The notes: generated by a model not told the origin, from the letters alone. A DNA stretch of 64,000 bases from Streptomyces spinosus (GCF_020400655.1 NZ_JAINRC010000013.1:1-64000), one strand, 5' to 3'; shown: positions 17,708 to 26,136, numbered from the stretch's first letter. Numbers and translations are program-made.

Positions 17708-19162
17708 TCAGAACGGGTAGTCGGCGATGTCCGGCCGCACGGTGAGCCACTGCGTCTCGGTGAACGCCTCGATGCTGGCGGCCGCTCCGCCGAAGCGGGA
17801 GCCGGTGCCCGACGCCTTGACCCCGCCGAAGGGCGCGTGGGGCTCGTCGCCGACGGTCTGTTCGTTGATGTGGACCTTGCCGGAGTCGATCCGGTCGGCG
17901 AGCCTCATCGCCGTACCGACGTCACCGAGGATGCCGACGGACAGCCCGTACTCGCAGTCGTTCACGATCCGCGCGGCCTCCTCCAGCGTGGAGAAACCCA
18001 TGACGGGTGCGACGGGTCCGAAGATCTCCTCGCGCCACGCCGGCATGTCGGTGCTCACGTCCGTCAGGACGGTGGCCCGGTACCCGGCGCCCACGATCTC
18101 GCCGCCCGCGGCCAGCGTCGCGCCCGCCGCGACGCTCCCGGTCACGATGGCGTGCACCCGCTCCAGCTGCCGCCGGTCGATGACCGGGCCGAGCGCCACG
18201 TCCTCCCGGGCGGGATCACCGACGGGCAGCGCACGGGCCTTCGCTGCGAGCGCGGCGGTGTACTCCTCCAGCAGGGACTCGTGCACGAGGTGGCGGCCCG
18301 TCGTCATGCAGATCTGCCCCTGGTGCAGGTACGAGCCGAACGCACCGGCCGAGGCCGCCTTCCCCACATCGGCGCCGGGCAGCACCACCAGGGCGTTGTT
18401 CCCGCCGAGTTCGAGGTGGGCCCGCTTGAGCAGACGGCCGGCCCGCTCGCCGATGACCCGTCCCACCGGCGTCGACCCGGTGAAGGAGACGACCCGCACC
18501 TCGGGGGCCTCGACCACCGCCTCGCCGACCGTGCCGTCCCCCGGGAGCAGATGGAGCACACCAGGGGGCAGTCCTGCCTCCTCGAAGACCCGCGCGATGA
18601 CGACACCGCCGCTCACCGCCGTACGCGGATCCGGCTTGAGCAGCACCGCGTTGCCCAGCGCCAGCGCGGGAGCCACCGAACGCAGCCCCAGGAGCAGCGG
18701 GAAGTTGAACGGCGCGATCACGCTCACCACCCCGGCCGGGCGGCGGCGGGCGAACGACCAGCGGGGGTCCTCGGACGCCAGCACCTCACCGTGCGGATGC
18801 GTCGGCAGCGCCGCGCACTCGAAGCACTCGCCCCGCGCCAGTGCCACCTCCGAACCGGCCTTGGCACGGACGGAGCCCGCCTCCCGCACCAGCCAGTCCT
18901 CGATCTCGGCGGCGTGCTCGGTGAACAGCTCGCCCGCGCGGCGCAGTACGGCCGCCCGCGCCTGGGGAGGGGTGGCCGCCCAGGCCCGCTGCGCCTCGGC
19001 GGCGCGGGCGGCGGCGGTGGTCACCTCCCCGGCCGTGGCCAGGCCCACGGTGCCGAGCCGCGCCCCGGTCGCCGGTTCGACGACCGGCTGTCCGCGGGTG
19101 GCGTCCTTCCAGCCGTCGCCGAAAAGCTTCCTGCTCCAGACCTCGTCGTCCAGGAGTGTCAT
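17708..19162 (-). CDS. aldehyde dehydrogenase, benzaldehyde type
   Basis: 484 residues, normal for the NAD(P)-dependent ALDH superfamily. Visible motifs are SVIAPFNFPLLLGLRSVAPA (substrate/cofactor channel), SFTGSTPVGRVIG (Rossmann), HLELGGNNALVVLPG (general-base Glu), GQICMTTGRHLVHE (catalytic Cys) and EEIFGPVAPVMGF. Its place between benzoylformate decarboxylase (53 bp upstream) and an aromatic-acid transporter points to oxidation of benzaldehyde to benzoate. The start at 19162 has GAAGGGA upstream; a longer open frame to 19654 is a shadow of the decarboxylase gene. Confidence 0.88.
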   Translation of the reverse strand: MTLLDDEVWSRKLFGDGWKDATRGQPVVEPATGARLGTVGLATAGEVTTAAARAAEAQRAWAATPPQARAAVLRRAGELFTEHAAEIEDWLVREAGSVRAKAGSEVALARGECFECAALPTHPHGEVLASEDPRWSFARRRPAGVVSVIAPFNFPLLLGLRSVAPALALGNAVLLKPDPRTAVSGGVVIARVFEEAGLPPGVLHLLPGDGTVGEAVVEAPEVRVVSFTGSTPVGRVIGERAGRLLKRAHLELGGNNALVVLPGADVGKAASAGAFGSYLHQGQICMTTGRHLVHESLLEEYTAALAAKARALPVGDPAREDVALGPVIDRRQLERVHAIVTGSVAAGATLAAGGEIVGAGYRATVLTDVSTDMPAWREEIFGPVAPVMGFSTLEEAARIVNDCEYGLSVGILGDVGTAMRLADRIDSGKVHINEQTVGDEPHAPFGGVKASGTGSRFGGAAASIEAFTETQWLTVRPDIADYPF

Positions 19163-19215
19163 CCGATTCCCTTCGTGGAGTCGCCGTGGAACGGGCACTC
19201 GCGCGCGGAGCGCGC

Positions 19216-20796
19216 TCAGGAGGGTGTGGTGAGCGCCGTGTCCACCTGGACGAGCCGGGGCCCGTCCGGGTGTGCGGCGAGGACCGCCCGCAGCTCGTCC
19301 ACGCCCTCCGCGTGTACGGCGGGCACCCCGTAGCCCTCCGCGATACGGGTGAAGTCCAGGCCGGGGATGTCCAGTCCCGGCGCGTCCGGCACGCCGAGGA
19401 GGCCGCCGAACCAGCGCAACGCGCCGTACGTCCCGTTGCGCAGCAGCACCACGGTGAGCGGGAGCCGGTGCCGGGCGGCCGTCCACAGGGCGGTGATGCC
19501 GTAGTTGGCCGAGCCGTCCCCGACCACCCCCACGACCGGCCGGCCGGGGCGGCCCAGGGCGACCCCGACCGCGCCGGGCAGGCCGAACCCGAGGCCGCCC
19601 GCCGCCGGGAAGTAGTAGGAGCCGGGCCGGCGCAGATCCATCTGGCGCCACCACGCGGAGGCGGTCGACGTCGACTCCACCACGTACGCGGTGTCGGCGG
19701 GCAGTTCGTCCCGCAGGGCCGCGAAGACCTCCTCCGGGTGCAGGCGCGGGCCCTCGGCGGAGCGCGGCGCCGGCACGGGCCGGTAGTCGCCCACGGGCTC
19801 GCCGGACGCGCCGAGCGCCTCCGTCAGCAGCTCGATCACCGCGCCGGGGTCGGCGACCAGCGCCTCGCCCACGGGCGCCCGCGCGGCGGCGGACGCGTCC
19901 TCCGTCACCTGGATCAGCCGGGTGCCCGCCGGCAGATAGCGCCCGGGGAGATGTTCGTGGTAGCGGAACACGGGGGCGCCGAGCACCAGCACCAGGTCAT
20001 GGCCCTCGAAGGCCCGGCAGACCGGCTCGATGCCGGCGGGCAGCACCCCGCGGAACAGCGGGTGGCGGTTGGGGAAGGGCAGCCGGAAGAGCGAGGGCGC
20101 CGCCCACACCGGGCCGCCGAGCCGCTCGGCCAGCCGCACCGCGTCGTCGAAGTGTCCGGCCGTGTCGATGTCACCGCCCAGGACGAGCGCGGGGCGCCGG
20201 GCGCCGGCCACCGCCTCGGCCAGCCGTCGGCCCTGCTCGCCGGCGGGCACCCCCGCGCGCTCGACCCGCCGGTCCAGCACGGCGGGCGCGTTCTCGCCCG
20301 CGTCGGCCGCCCAGTCGTCGTAGGGGACGGAGAGGTAGGCCGGCCGGCGCTGCAACCGCGCCTCGAAGACGGCCTGGGCGAGCGCTCGCGGGACGTCCTG
20401 GGCGCACGCCGGTTCCGCGGCCCAGCCGACGAGCGGCCTCATGAGCGCCGGGGCGTCGACGTTGGCGAGGTTGGCCTCCGGCCCGATGGCCGGCCGCACC
20501 TGCTGACCGGCCACGATCACCAGGGGCGTCCGCGAGGCCACGGCATTCGTCAGCGCCCCCATCGCGTTGCCGGAACCGGAGGCGGCGTGCAGATTGACCA
20601 GCACCGGCCGGCCCGTCGCCTGGGCGTAGCCGTCGGCCATGCCCACGACGGCACCCTCGTGCAGGCCCAGCACGTACCGGAACCCGTCCGGGAGGCCGGT
20701 GAGGAAGGGCAGCTCGTTCGAACCGGGATTGCCGAAGACGGTGGTCAGCCCCTGGCGCTCCAGGAACTCGTGGGCGATACGGCGCACGGACGGCAC
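19216..20796 (-). CDS. mdlC: benzoylformate decarboxylase
   Basis: 526 residues, a ThDP enzyme that converts benzoylformate to benzaldehyde and CO2. The active-site residues known from the Pseudomonas putida enzyme fall at the same numbers: Ser26 in FGNPGSNELP, Glu47 in GLHEGAVVG and His70 in VNLHAASGSGNAMG; the equivalent of His281 is His280 in VFRYHEHLPG. The ThDP motif is GDGSANYGITALW. GTG start behind GGAGAGG. It is the first gene of a three-gene set with the dehydrogenase and transporter, and is divergent from a LysR gene. No mandelate dehydrogenase or racemase is present in the window. Confidence 0.9.
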   Translation of the reverse strand: MPSVRRIAHEFLERQGLTTVFGNPGSNELPFLTGLPDGFRYVLGLHEGAVVGMADGYAQATGRPVLVNLHAASGSGNAMGALTNAVASRTPLVIVAGQQVRPAIGPEANLANVDAPALMRPLVGWAAEPACAQDVPRALAQAVFEARLQRRPAYLSVPYDDWAADAGENAPAVLDRRVERAGVPAGEQGRRLAEAVAGARRPALVLGGDIDTAGHFDDAVRLAERLGGPVWAAPSLFRLPFPNRHPLFRGVLPAGIEPVCRAFEGHDLVLVLGAPVFRYHEHLPGRYLPAGTRLIQVTEDASAAARAPVGEALVADPGAVIELLTEALGASGEPVGDYRPVPAPRSAEGPRLHPEEVFAALRDELPADTAYVVESTSTASAWWRQMDLRRPGSYYFPAAGGLGFGLPGAVGVALGRPGRPVVGVVGDGSANYGITALWTAARHRLPLTVVLLRNGTYGALRWFGGLLGVPDAPGLDIPGLDFTRIAEGYGVPAVHAEGVDELRAVLAAHPDGPRLVQVDTALTTPS

Positions 20797-20851
20797 AGGC
20801 GTTCCTCTCCGAAGTGACGCAGCACACGCTAGGGACCACGCGACCTGGCCA

Positions 20852-20893
20852 CCAATAGATGTTGGCGCGCCCCGATATAGAGTCGATCGATAT
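20852..20893. promoter_or_regulatory. candidate LysR operator in the mdlC-lysR divergent region
   Basis: CCAATAGATGTTGG (20852-20865) has CCAA/TTGG arms, and CGATAT occurs twice at 15-bp spacing (20873-20878, 20888-20893), the second copy running into the ATG of the LysR gene. This AT-richer stretch in a 95-bp divergent gap is the natural place for an LTTR site that controls both directions. Confidence 0.4.
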
Positions 20894-21821
20894 GAGCAGC
20901 TTCGATCTCAACCTCGCCCGGGTCTTCGTGCTGCTCTACGAGACCGGCAGCGTCACGGCCACCGCCGAGACCCTCCACGTCACCCAGCCGACGGTCAGCT
21001 ACAGCCTCGCCAAACTCCGCCGGCACTTCGACGACGACCTCTTCCGCCGCACCGGCCGCGGCCTGACCCCGACCGCCGGCGCCCGCCGCCTCTACGAGCC
21101 GCTGCAACGCGCCCTGGCCGACATCGACGGGGCGGTCCGCCAGGGCGACGACTTCGACCCCGCGACCATGCCGGGCCGCTTCACCGTCGCCCTGTCCGAC
21201 CTCGGCGAGGTGACCCTGCTGCCCCGGCTCGTGGCTGCCGCCCGCGCACGCGCTCCCCGGGTGTCCTTCACCGTCCGCGCCCTGGACGTCGACGACGCCG
21301 AGGGCCGGCTGCGCAGCGGCGAACTCGACGCGTTCGTCGCCACCCCCGTCCTGACCTCCCACCGCACCGTGCGCATCCCGCTCTTCCACGAGCGCTACGT
21401 CGGCATGGTCGCCGCCGACCACCCGCGCGTCCGGGGCGAGTCCGTCACCCTGGCCGAGCTGGCGGCCGAGCACCACGCCACGGTGTACGGCCCCAGCGGA
21501 CACCTCGTCCCCCGGTCCGTGCTCGCCACCCACGGGCTCCTGGACCGGGCGGCCGTGGACGCCACCCGCTTCTCGATGCTGCCGTACCTGCTGGAACGCA
21601 CCGACCTGATCGCGATCGTCCCCGAGTACGTCGGGGAGGTCTTCACCGCCTCGCACCGCCTGCGCCTGGTACGCCTGCCGTTCGAGACCGAGCCGATCGA
21701 GGTCGCCCTCTACGCCCGGCACGAGGCCTCCCGCAGCCCGTCCCAGCGCTGGCTGGTGCAGTTCATGGCGGAAGTGCTGGGCGAACGGGTCAGCCCGGCC
21801 CAACTGCCGCCCAGCGCCTAG
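20892..21821 (+). CDS. LysR-family regulator, likely controls the mdlC operon
   Basis: 309 residues. The N-terminal HTH reads FDLNLARVFVLLYETGSVTA, TAETLHVTQPTVSYSLAKLR, DDLFRRTGRGLTPTAGARRL; an effector-binding domain follows (GRFTVALSDLGEVTLLPRL). This NodD/LinR-like N-terminal pattern is common among regulators of aromatic catabolism. It is divergent from benzoylformate decarboxylase. The start at 20892 gives the typical LTTR N-terminus; a longer frame from 20859 would cover the operator. Confidence 0.88.
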   Translation: MSSFDLNLARVFVLLYETGSVTATAETLHVTQPTVSYSLAKLRRHFDDDLFRRTGRGLTPTAGARRLYEPLQRALADIDGAVRQGDDFDPATMPGRFTVALSDLGEVTLLPRLVAAARARAPRVSFTVRALDVDDAEGRLRSGELDAFVATPVLTSHRTVRIPLFHERYVGMVAADHPRVRGESVTLAELAAEHHATVYGPSGHLVPRSVLATHGLLDRAAVDATRFSMLPYLLERTDLIAIVPEYVGEVFTASHRLRLVRLPFETEPIEVALYARHEASRSPSQRWLVQFMAEVLGERVSPAQLPPSA

Positions 21822-21874
21822 GTGCGCTGTCCCGGGAGGACAGGCCCCGGCCCCACCGGCGCGCCCTCGCCCCA

Positions 21875-21921
21875 CAGGCACCACCGCCCGGCCGGTCGCG
21901 CCGGCCGGGCGGTGGTGCCTG
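21875..21921. terminator. perfect 21-bp hairpin between convergent genes
   Basis: Left arm 21875-21895 and right arm 21901-21921 are perfectly complementary around the 5-nt loop TCGCG (the core is CACCACCGCCCGGCCGG and its complement). It sits between the LysR gene and the end of the P450 operon and should stop transcription from both sides. Confidence 0.9.
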
Positions 21922-21938
21922 CCACGTCGTGCCGCCCC

Positions 21939-23180
21939 TCACCCCGCGGGATCGAGGACGACCGGCAGCTCCGCGAGGCCCCGGAAGGCCGGGAACGGGA
22001 CCTCCAGCCAGCGCGGCCCGCCGGCGGGGTCGGCCAGGGCCATCCGGGGGAACCGTTCGAACAGGCGGGTGAGGGCCAGCTGGGTCTCCAGCCGCGCCAG
22101 CGGGGCCCCCAGGCAGTAGTGGCTGCCGTGCCCGAAACCGAGATGGGCGTCCTGCGCGTTGCCCGGCCGCCGCACGTCCAGCTCATCCGGCGCGTCGAAC
22201 TTCCGCGGGTCGCGGTTGGCCGCGCTGAGCGCGATCTGGACCAGGGCTCCCTTGGGGATCCGTGTCCCGCCGTACTCCACGTCCTCGGTCGCGTAGCGGA
22301 ACGTCGCGCTCTCCACCGAGCCGTCGTAGCGCACCAGTTCCTCGACCGCCGCACGGATCAGCTCCGGGTCCTCCCGTACGGCCCGCAGCTGGGCGGGATG
22401 CGACAGCAGGTGGTGGACGGCGTTGCCGATGAGGTACGCGGTCGTCTTGTGACCCGCGAACATCAGCAGGAACGCCGTGGAGACCAGTTCGCCCTCCGTC
22501 AGCCCGCCGTCGTTGTCGCGGGCCGCGATGAGCGCGCTGAGCAGATCGTCGGCCGGACGCTCCCGCTTGGCGGTGATGAGGTCCGTGAAGTAGGCGTGCA
22601 GGTCCTCCTCCGCCTGCTGCTGGGCCCGTTTGGCCTCCTCGCCGAAGCCGGTCTGCGCCACCGTGGTGGACAGGTGCTGCATCCGGGCCCGGTCCTCGGC
22701 CGGCACGCCGAGCAGATCGCAGATCACGATGATCGGCAGCGGGAACGCGAACACGGGCAGCAGGTCGAAGGGTTCCCGGGTGGGGCACCCGTCCAGCAGG
22801 TCCCGGACGATCTCCTCGATCCGCGGCCGCAGCGCCGCCACGCGCCGCGGGGTGAACGCCGAGTTGACCAGCCGGCGCAGCCGGGTGTGCTTCGGCGCGT
22901 CGGAGTTGAGCATGTTGTCGTCCAGCGCGACGGAGGAGTCACCGAAGATCCTCCGGTAGGCGTCCATGGCCCCGTACATGTCCTTGCTCAGCCGAGGATC
23001 CGCCAGGGCGGCCCGCGCGTCGTCGTACCGGGTGATCAAGTACGTCTCGTTGCCGTGCGGGGGACTCATGGGGCAGACGGGCGCCGCGTCGCGGAGCCGG
23101 GCGTAGACCGCGTGCGGATCGCGGCGGAACTCCGGGGTGCACCGCTCCGCCGCGGCGACGGCCTCTTGCATGGTGGTCAC
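21939..23180 (-). CDS. cytochrome P450
   Basis: 413 residues, the usual size of a soluble bacterial P450. The haem loop is FGHGSHYCLGAPLAR, the ExxR motif lies in EELVRYDG, and the I-helix reads FAGHKTTAYL. In most P450s the I-helix residue before the Thr pair is Glu or Asp (AGHETT or AGxDTT); here it is Lys. The GTG start at 23180 overlaps the TGA of the upstream amidohydrolase (GTGA), and a GGGAG site is well spaced for it; the ATG at 23171 is too far from that site. It is the last of four coupled genes. Electron partners are not encoded next to it. The substrate is unknown; overall it looks CYP107-like. Confidence 0.88.
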   Translation of the reverse strand: MTTMQEAVAAAERCTPEFRRDPHAVYARLRDAAPVCPMSPPHGNETYLITRYDDARAALADPRLSKDMYGAMDAYRRIFGDSSVALDDNMLNSDAPKHTRLRRLVNSAFTPRRVAALRPRIEEIVRDLLDGCPTREPFDLLPVFAFPLPIIVICDLLGVPAEDRARMQHLSTTVAQTGFGEEAKRAQQQAEEDLHAYFTDLITAKRERPADDLLSALIAARDNDGGLTEGELVSTAFLLMFAGHKTTAYLIGNAVHHLLSHPAQLRAVREDPELIRAAVEELVRYDGSVESATFRYATEDVEYGGTRIPKGALVQIALSAANRDPRKFDAPDELDVRRPGNAQDAHLGFGHGSHYCLGAPLARLETQLALTRLFERFPRMALADPAGGPRWLEVPFPAFRGLAELPVVLDPAG

Positions 23181-24253
23181 GGACGGCTCCCGAGGTCGAA
23201 GAGGGTCTGGGCGTTGCCGCCGAGGATGAGGCGCTGGGACGCCTCGTCGACCGGCAACTTCTCGATCATGTGGACGAAGTCCTCCAGCGGCGCGGCCATC
23301 GGCGGCGAGTCGGTGCCGAACAACATCCTTTCGGGGCCCAGCACTTCGGCGTTCAGGCTCAGGTGCGCGGCGCTGAAGGGGCTGGTGTCGACGTACATGC
23401 GGCCAAGGGCGGCGGCCGGGTCGGCCGAGGGCCGCTGGACCGCCGTGGCCACCGGCCGGCCGGCGGTCCGCTCCTCGGCGGCATGGTCCTCGGCCGTCCG
23501 CTCCGTGGCCGCCCGGCCCCCCGCTTCCGGGCGAGCGGCGTCGGACGCCCCGGCCCCGGACCGCCCGGGGGGCGGCGCGCCCCCGGCCCAGTGCCGGGGG
23601 CGCGCCGCCGTCCGCAGGCGCTCCGGCAGCAGCGCCATCGCGCCGCCGCCGGTCGCGCCGATCAACCGCAGACCCGGGTACTTGTCCAGCCACCCCGCGA
23701 ACGCGATCATGGCCATGCCCATCGTGACGTCGCCGAAGCGGCCGATCTGCTCGACGAACCCGGTCTCGTCCACCCGTTCCGTACCGGCCGGCTCGGCCGG
23801 GGCGTGCACCAGCACCGGCACCCCCGCCTCCGCGGCCAGCGCGAAGAAGGAGTCGGCACGGGGCGAGCCGAGCAGCTCGCCGTGCACGCTGGACGTGGTG
23901 ATCAGACCGACGAAGGCCGGGTCCGCGAGGGTCTCCCGGACCCCTTCGAGGTGGTCGTCGTCGCCGAACGGGTTGGCGTACACGTAGCCGCGCAACTGGT
24001 CCGGGAACCTCCGGATCAGCCCCGACATCCAGTCGTGGAAGCGGCGCAGCCGGTCGCGGGGCTGGGCGTAGTTGTCGACGCCCGGCACCCTCGCCATCGC
24101 GCCGGCCCCGACGGGGCTGCCGATGATCGTGAGGTCGATCCCGGCCTCGGCGCGGGCGGCGAGCATGCCGTCGACGTCGGTCAGGCTCGGGGGCATGGGG
24201 AAGCGTTCGGCCGCTTCCGGTGGGGACAGATGCCCGTGGATGTCGATGATCAC
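23177..24253 (-). CDS. amidohydrolase-family protein with internal low-complexity insert
   Basis: 358 residues of the Amidohydro_2 (ACMSD-like) TIM-barrel family. The N-terminal metal motif is IDIHGHLSP (His6, His8), a further histidine lies in VPVLVHAPAE (His150), and the late Asp is in MLFGTDSPP. The usual histidine of the HxGG strand is replaced: the protein reads LIGATGGGAMALLPERL. Residues ~224-280 (bases 23414-23584) are an Ala/Arg/Glu-rich low-complexity insert not expected in the barrel. The start shares ATGA with the dehydrogenase stop. Relatives decarboxylate or hydrolyse aromatic acids and lactones. With both oddities, activity is uncertain. Confidence 0.8.
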   Translation of the reverse strand: MIIDIHGHLSPPEAAERFPMPPSLTDVDGMLAARAEAGIDLTIIGSPVGAGAMARVPGVDNYAQPRDRLRRFHDWMSGLIRRFPDQLRGYVYANPFGDDDHLEGVRETLADPAFVGLITTSSVHGELLGSPRADSFFALAAEAGVPVLVHAPAEPAGTERVDETGFVEQIGRFGDVTMGMAMIAFAGWLDKYPGLRLIGATGGGAMALLPERLRTAARPRHWAGGAPPPGRSGAGASDAARPEAGGRAATERTAEDHAAEERTAGRPVATAVQRPSADPAAALGRMYVDTSPFSAAHLSLNAEVLGPERMLFGTDSPPMAAPLEDFVHMIEKLPVDEASQRLILGGNAQTLFDLGSRP

Positions 24254-25137
24254 GTGTCGGTTTCCGGTTTCGGTACGAGTGCGCGGGTGACCGCGGCACA
24301 GTCCTGGTCGCCCAGTCCCTGCTCGGTGGCACGGACGTGGGTCTCCGCCGCGGCGGTCGCCAACGGCAGGCTCAGGCCGACTGTCGCCGCCTGCTTGGAA
24401 GCGAGCATGAGGTCTTTCGCCATCAGCCGCAGCCTGAAGTCCGGCTCGTCGAAGCGGCCGGAGGCCAGGCGCCGGGACTTGAACGCCATGACCGGCGAGG
24501 CGAAACCGCTGCCCGCGACGGTCTTGAGGACCAGCTGCCGGTCGAGGCCACAGGCGCCCGCCAGTTCGGTGGCCTCGGCCAGGGCCTGCACCTCTATGCC
24601 CATCAGCAGGTTGAGGAGCAGTTTCATCCGCATGCCGGACCCCAGTGCGCCCAGATGGACGACCTCCTTGCCCAGCGTCTCCAGCAGCGGGCGGGCGGCG
24701 TCGAAGACGCGCTTGTCGCCGCCGGCGAACAGCCGCAGCTCCCCGTCGCGGGCGTGGTCGCGGTTGCCGAGCATGCCGACGTCCAGGACCGAGGGCGCGT
24801 CACCGGCGATCTGCGTGACCTCGTCGGGGGCGACGGTGCTCGCGCAGACCAGGACGCCCGGGTACGGGCCGTCGGCCAGCACGCCGTGCGGCCCGTGCAG
24901 TACGGCGCCGAGGGCCTCGCCGTCGGAGACGACGCAGAGGGCGGCGCTCGTGCCCGCGACGGCGTCGGCGGGGTGGTCGGCGACGTGGGCGCCCGCCTCG
25001 GCGAGCGGCGCGGTGCGCCGGGGGTCACGGTTCCAGACCCGGACCGGCACGCCCTGTTCGAGGAGGCGAGCGGCCAGGCCGGCGCCCATCGTGCCCAGAC
25101 CGAGGACGGCCACGGGGCCGTTGACGGTGCCCGTCAT
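24250..25137 (-). CDS. NAD(P)-dependent 3-hydroxyisobutyrate-dehydrogenase-like oxidoreductase
   Basis: 295 residues. The Rossmann motif VLGLGTMGAGLAARLLEQG begins near residue 10, the catalytic lysine is in GSGMRMKLLLNLLMG, and the C-terminal helical domain follows. Beta-hydroxyacid dehydrogenases of this group oxidise 3-hydroxy acids or, in relatives, reduce imines. The start ATG at 25137 overlaps the stop of the upstream monooxygenase gene (ATGA), and its own stop overlaps the amidohydrolase start, so all four genes are translationally linked. The substrate is unknown. Confidence 0.87.
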   Translation of the reverse strand: MTGTVNGPVAVLGLGTMGAGLAARLLEQGVPVRVWNRDPRRTAPLAEAGAHVADHPADAVAGTSAALCVVSDGEALGAVLHGPHGVLADGPYPGVLVCASTVAPDEVTQIAGDAPSVLDVGMLGNRDHARDGELRLFAGGDKRVFDAARPLLETLGKEVVHLGALGSGMRMKLLLNLLMGIEVQALAEATELAGACGLDRQLVLKTVAGSGFASPVMAFKSRRLASGRFDEPDFRLRLMAKDLMLASKQAATVGLSLPLATAAAETHVRATEQGLGDQDCAAVTRALVPKPETDT

Positions 25138-25472
25138 GCGGACACCCCCTTGGTCTCCTTGACGACCCGGAACCGCATCGACTGGCGCTGGTCGACCCAC
25201 TGGCGCAGCGGGGCCACCAGTTCCTGGTGCTCCTGGCTCTGCTGCCAGGCGAAGAAGTCCTCGGCCGACCGCCACTCGCTGGTGATCACCCACTGGCGGG
25301 AGTCGTCGACGGGCTCTCCGAGCCGCTCGACGATGTGGCCGGGGGTGTTGGACACGGACTTGCGGAGGTGTTCGTAGAGATCGAGGAAGCCCTGCTCGCC
25401 GCCCTCGACCACGCGGACCGCGAAGACGACGTTCAGCTTCTCGGCCGGCAGGCCGTTGTGGTTGGTGCCCAT
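25134..25472 (-). CDS. ABM-domain (antibiotic biosynthesis monooxygenase) small protein
   Basis: 112 residues with one ABM ferredoxin-like fold (VVFAVRVVEGGEQGFLDLYE, WVITSEWRSAEDFFAWQQSQ). Such proteins work as dimers without metal or cofactor, as quinone-forming monooxygenases, haem-degrading enzymes, or partners in polyketide and degradation pathways. A strong CAGGAGGAGACAC ribosome site precedes the ATG. It is the first gene of the four-gene operon that ends with the P450. A longer open frame to 26126 is a shadow. Confidence 0.82.
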   Translation of the reverse strand: MGTNHNGLPAEKLNVVFAVRVVEGGEQGFLDLYEHLRKSVSNTPGHIVERLGEPVDDSRQWVITSEWRSAEDFFAWQQSQEHQELVAPLRQWVDQRQSMRFRVVKETKGVSA

Positions 25473-25586
25473 GTGTCTCCTCCTGAGTGAGATCCGGCAG
25501 GACACGACACCAACGGACTCATGTCGCTCGTACGGCCGCAACTCCGAACGGGGGAGGGGCCGGTCGGCACAAGGGGTGCACGTTCC

Positions 25587-25608
25587 GTCATTAGTCATTT
25601 CGAGTGAC
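25587..25608. promoter_or_regulatory. three-copy GTCA half-site cluster, candidate operator of the P450 operon
   Basis: GTCATTA (25587-25593) and GTCATTT (25594-25600) are head-to-tail copies, followed by the inverted copy GAGTGAC (25602-25608). The spot is AT-rich and lies in the 265-bp gap between the divergent P450 operon and the ferredoxin-like gene. I see nothing else definite in that gap. Confidence 0.35.
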
Positions 25609-25737
25609 GAACAGGGGTCGTCCCCGCGGGTGACGCGCCGTACGGCGACCGGGTGACGGCTCGTCGCCCGGGATGAAAGGATGATCACCCTGAGAGGTGA
25701 CACCGGGGCGGGCTCCCCGGGAGGGGAGTGGCGCGGC

Positions 25738-26136
25738 GTGCCCGACAGGCCGGCGGAAGAAGCGGCAGGCGAGGCGGCGCAGGGGACCGGTGCGGCACCG
25801 TGCCGGGTCGTGGTGTGCCGGGACTGCTGCTGCGGCAGCCCCAAGGTGACCGGCGTCGACCACGCGGCGCAGACCGCGCGGCTGCGGGCCGAGGTGCCCG
25901 TGCGTGTCTCCGACTGCCTCGACGTCTGCGAGCAGGCCAACGTCATCGTCGTACAGCCGTCCGCCGCCGGGCGGGCCGCCGGGGCGCGCCCGGTCTGGCT
26001 GGGGCTCGTCAACGACCCGGACGCGACCGAGGACATCGTCACCTGGGTGCGCGCGGGCGGCCCGGGCGTGGCCCCCCTGCCGGACATCCTCGGCCTGTAC
26101 GCCTTCACACCACCCCGGCGGCGCACGGCTCCCTGA
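25738..26136 (+). CDS. thioredoxin-fold [2Fe-2S] ferredoxin-like protein
   Basis: 132 residues. Cysteines are arranged as CRVVVCRDCCCGSPKVTG near the N-terminus and CLDVCEQANVIVV in the middle, which fits the thioredoxin-like 2Fe-2S ferredoxin family (Shethna-type / (2Fe-2S) domain of NuoE-like fold). It could carry electrons; the divergent P450 operon is one possible customer, but this is inference. The GTG at 25738 is chosen because GGGAGGGGAG lies 8 bp upstream; an in-frame ATG at 25681 has no spaced ribosome site. Confidence 0.72.
   Translation: MPDRPAEEAAGEAAQGTGAAPCRVVVCRDCCCGSPKVTGVDHAAQTARLRAEVPVRVSDCLDVCEQANVIVVQPSAAGRAAGARPVWLGLVNDPDATEDIVTWVRAGGPGVAPLPDILGLYAFTPPRRRTAP

Noticed and set aside
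25473..26126. Minus-strand extension of the ABM protein
   Set aside because: The strong ribosome site and the family N-terminus are at 25472; the extension is antisense to the ferredoxin-like gene.
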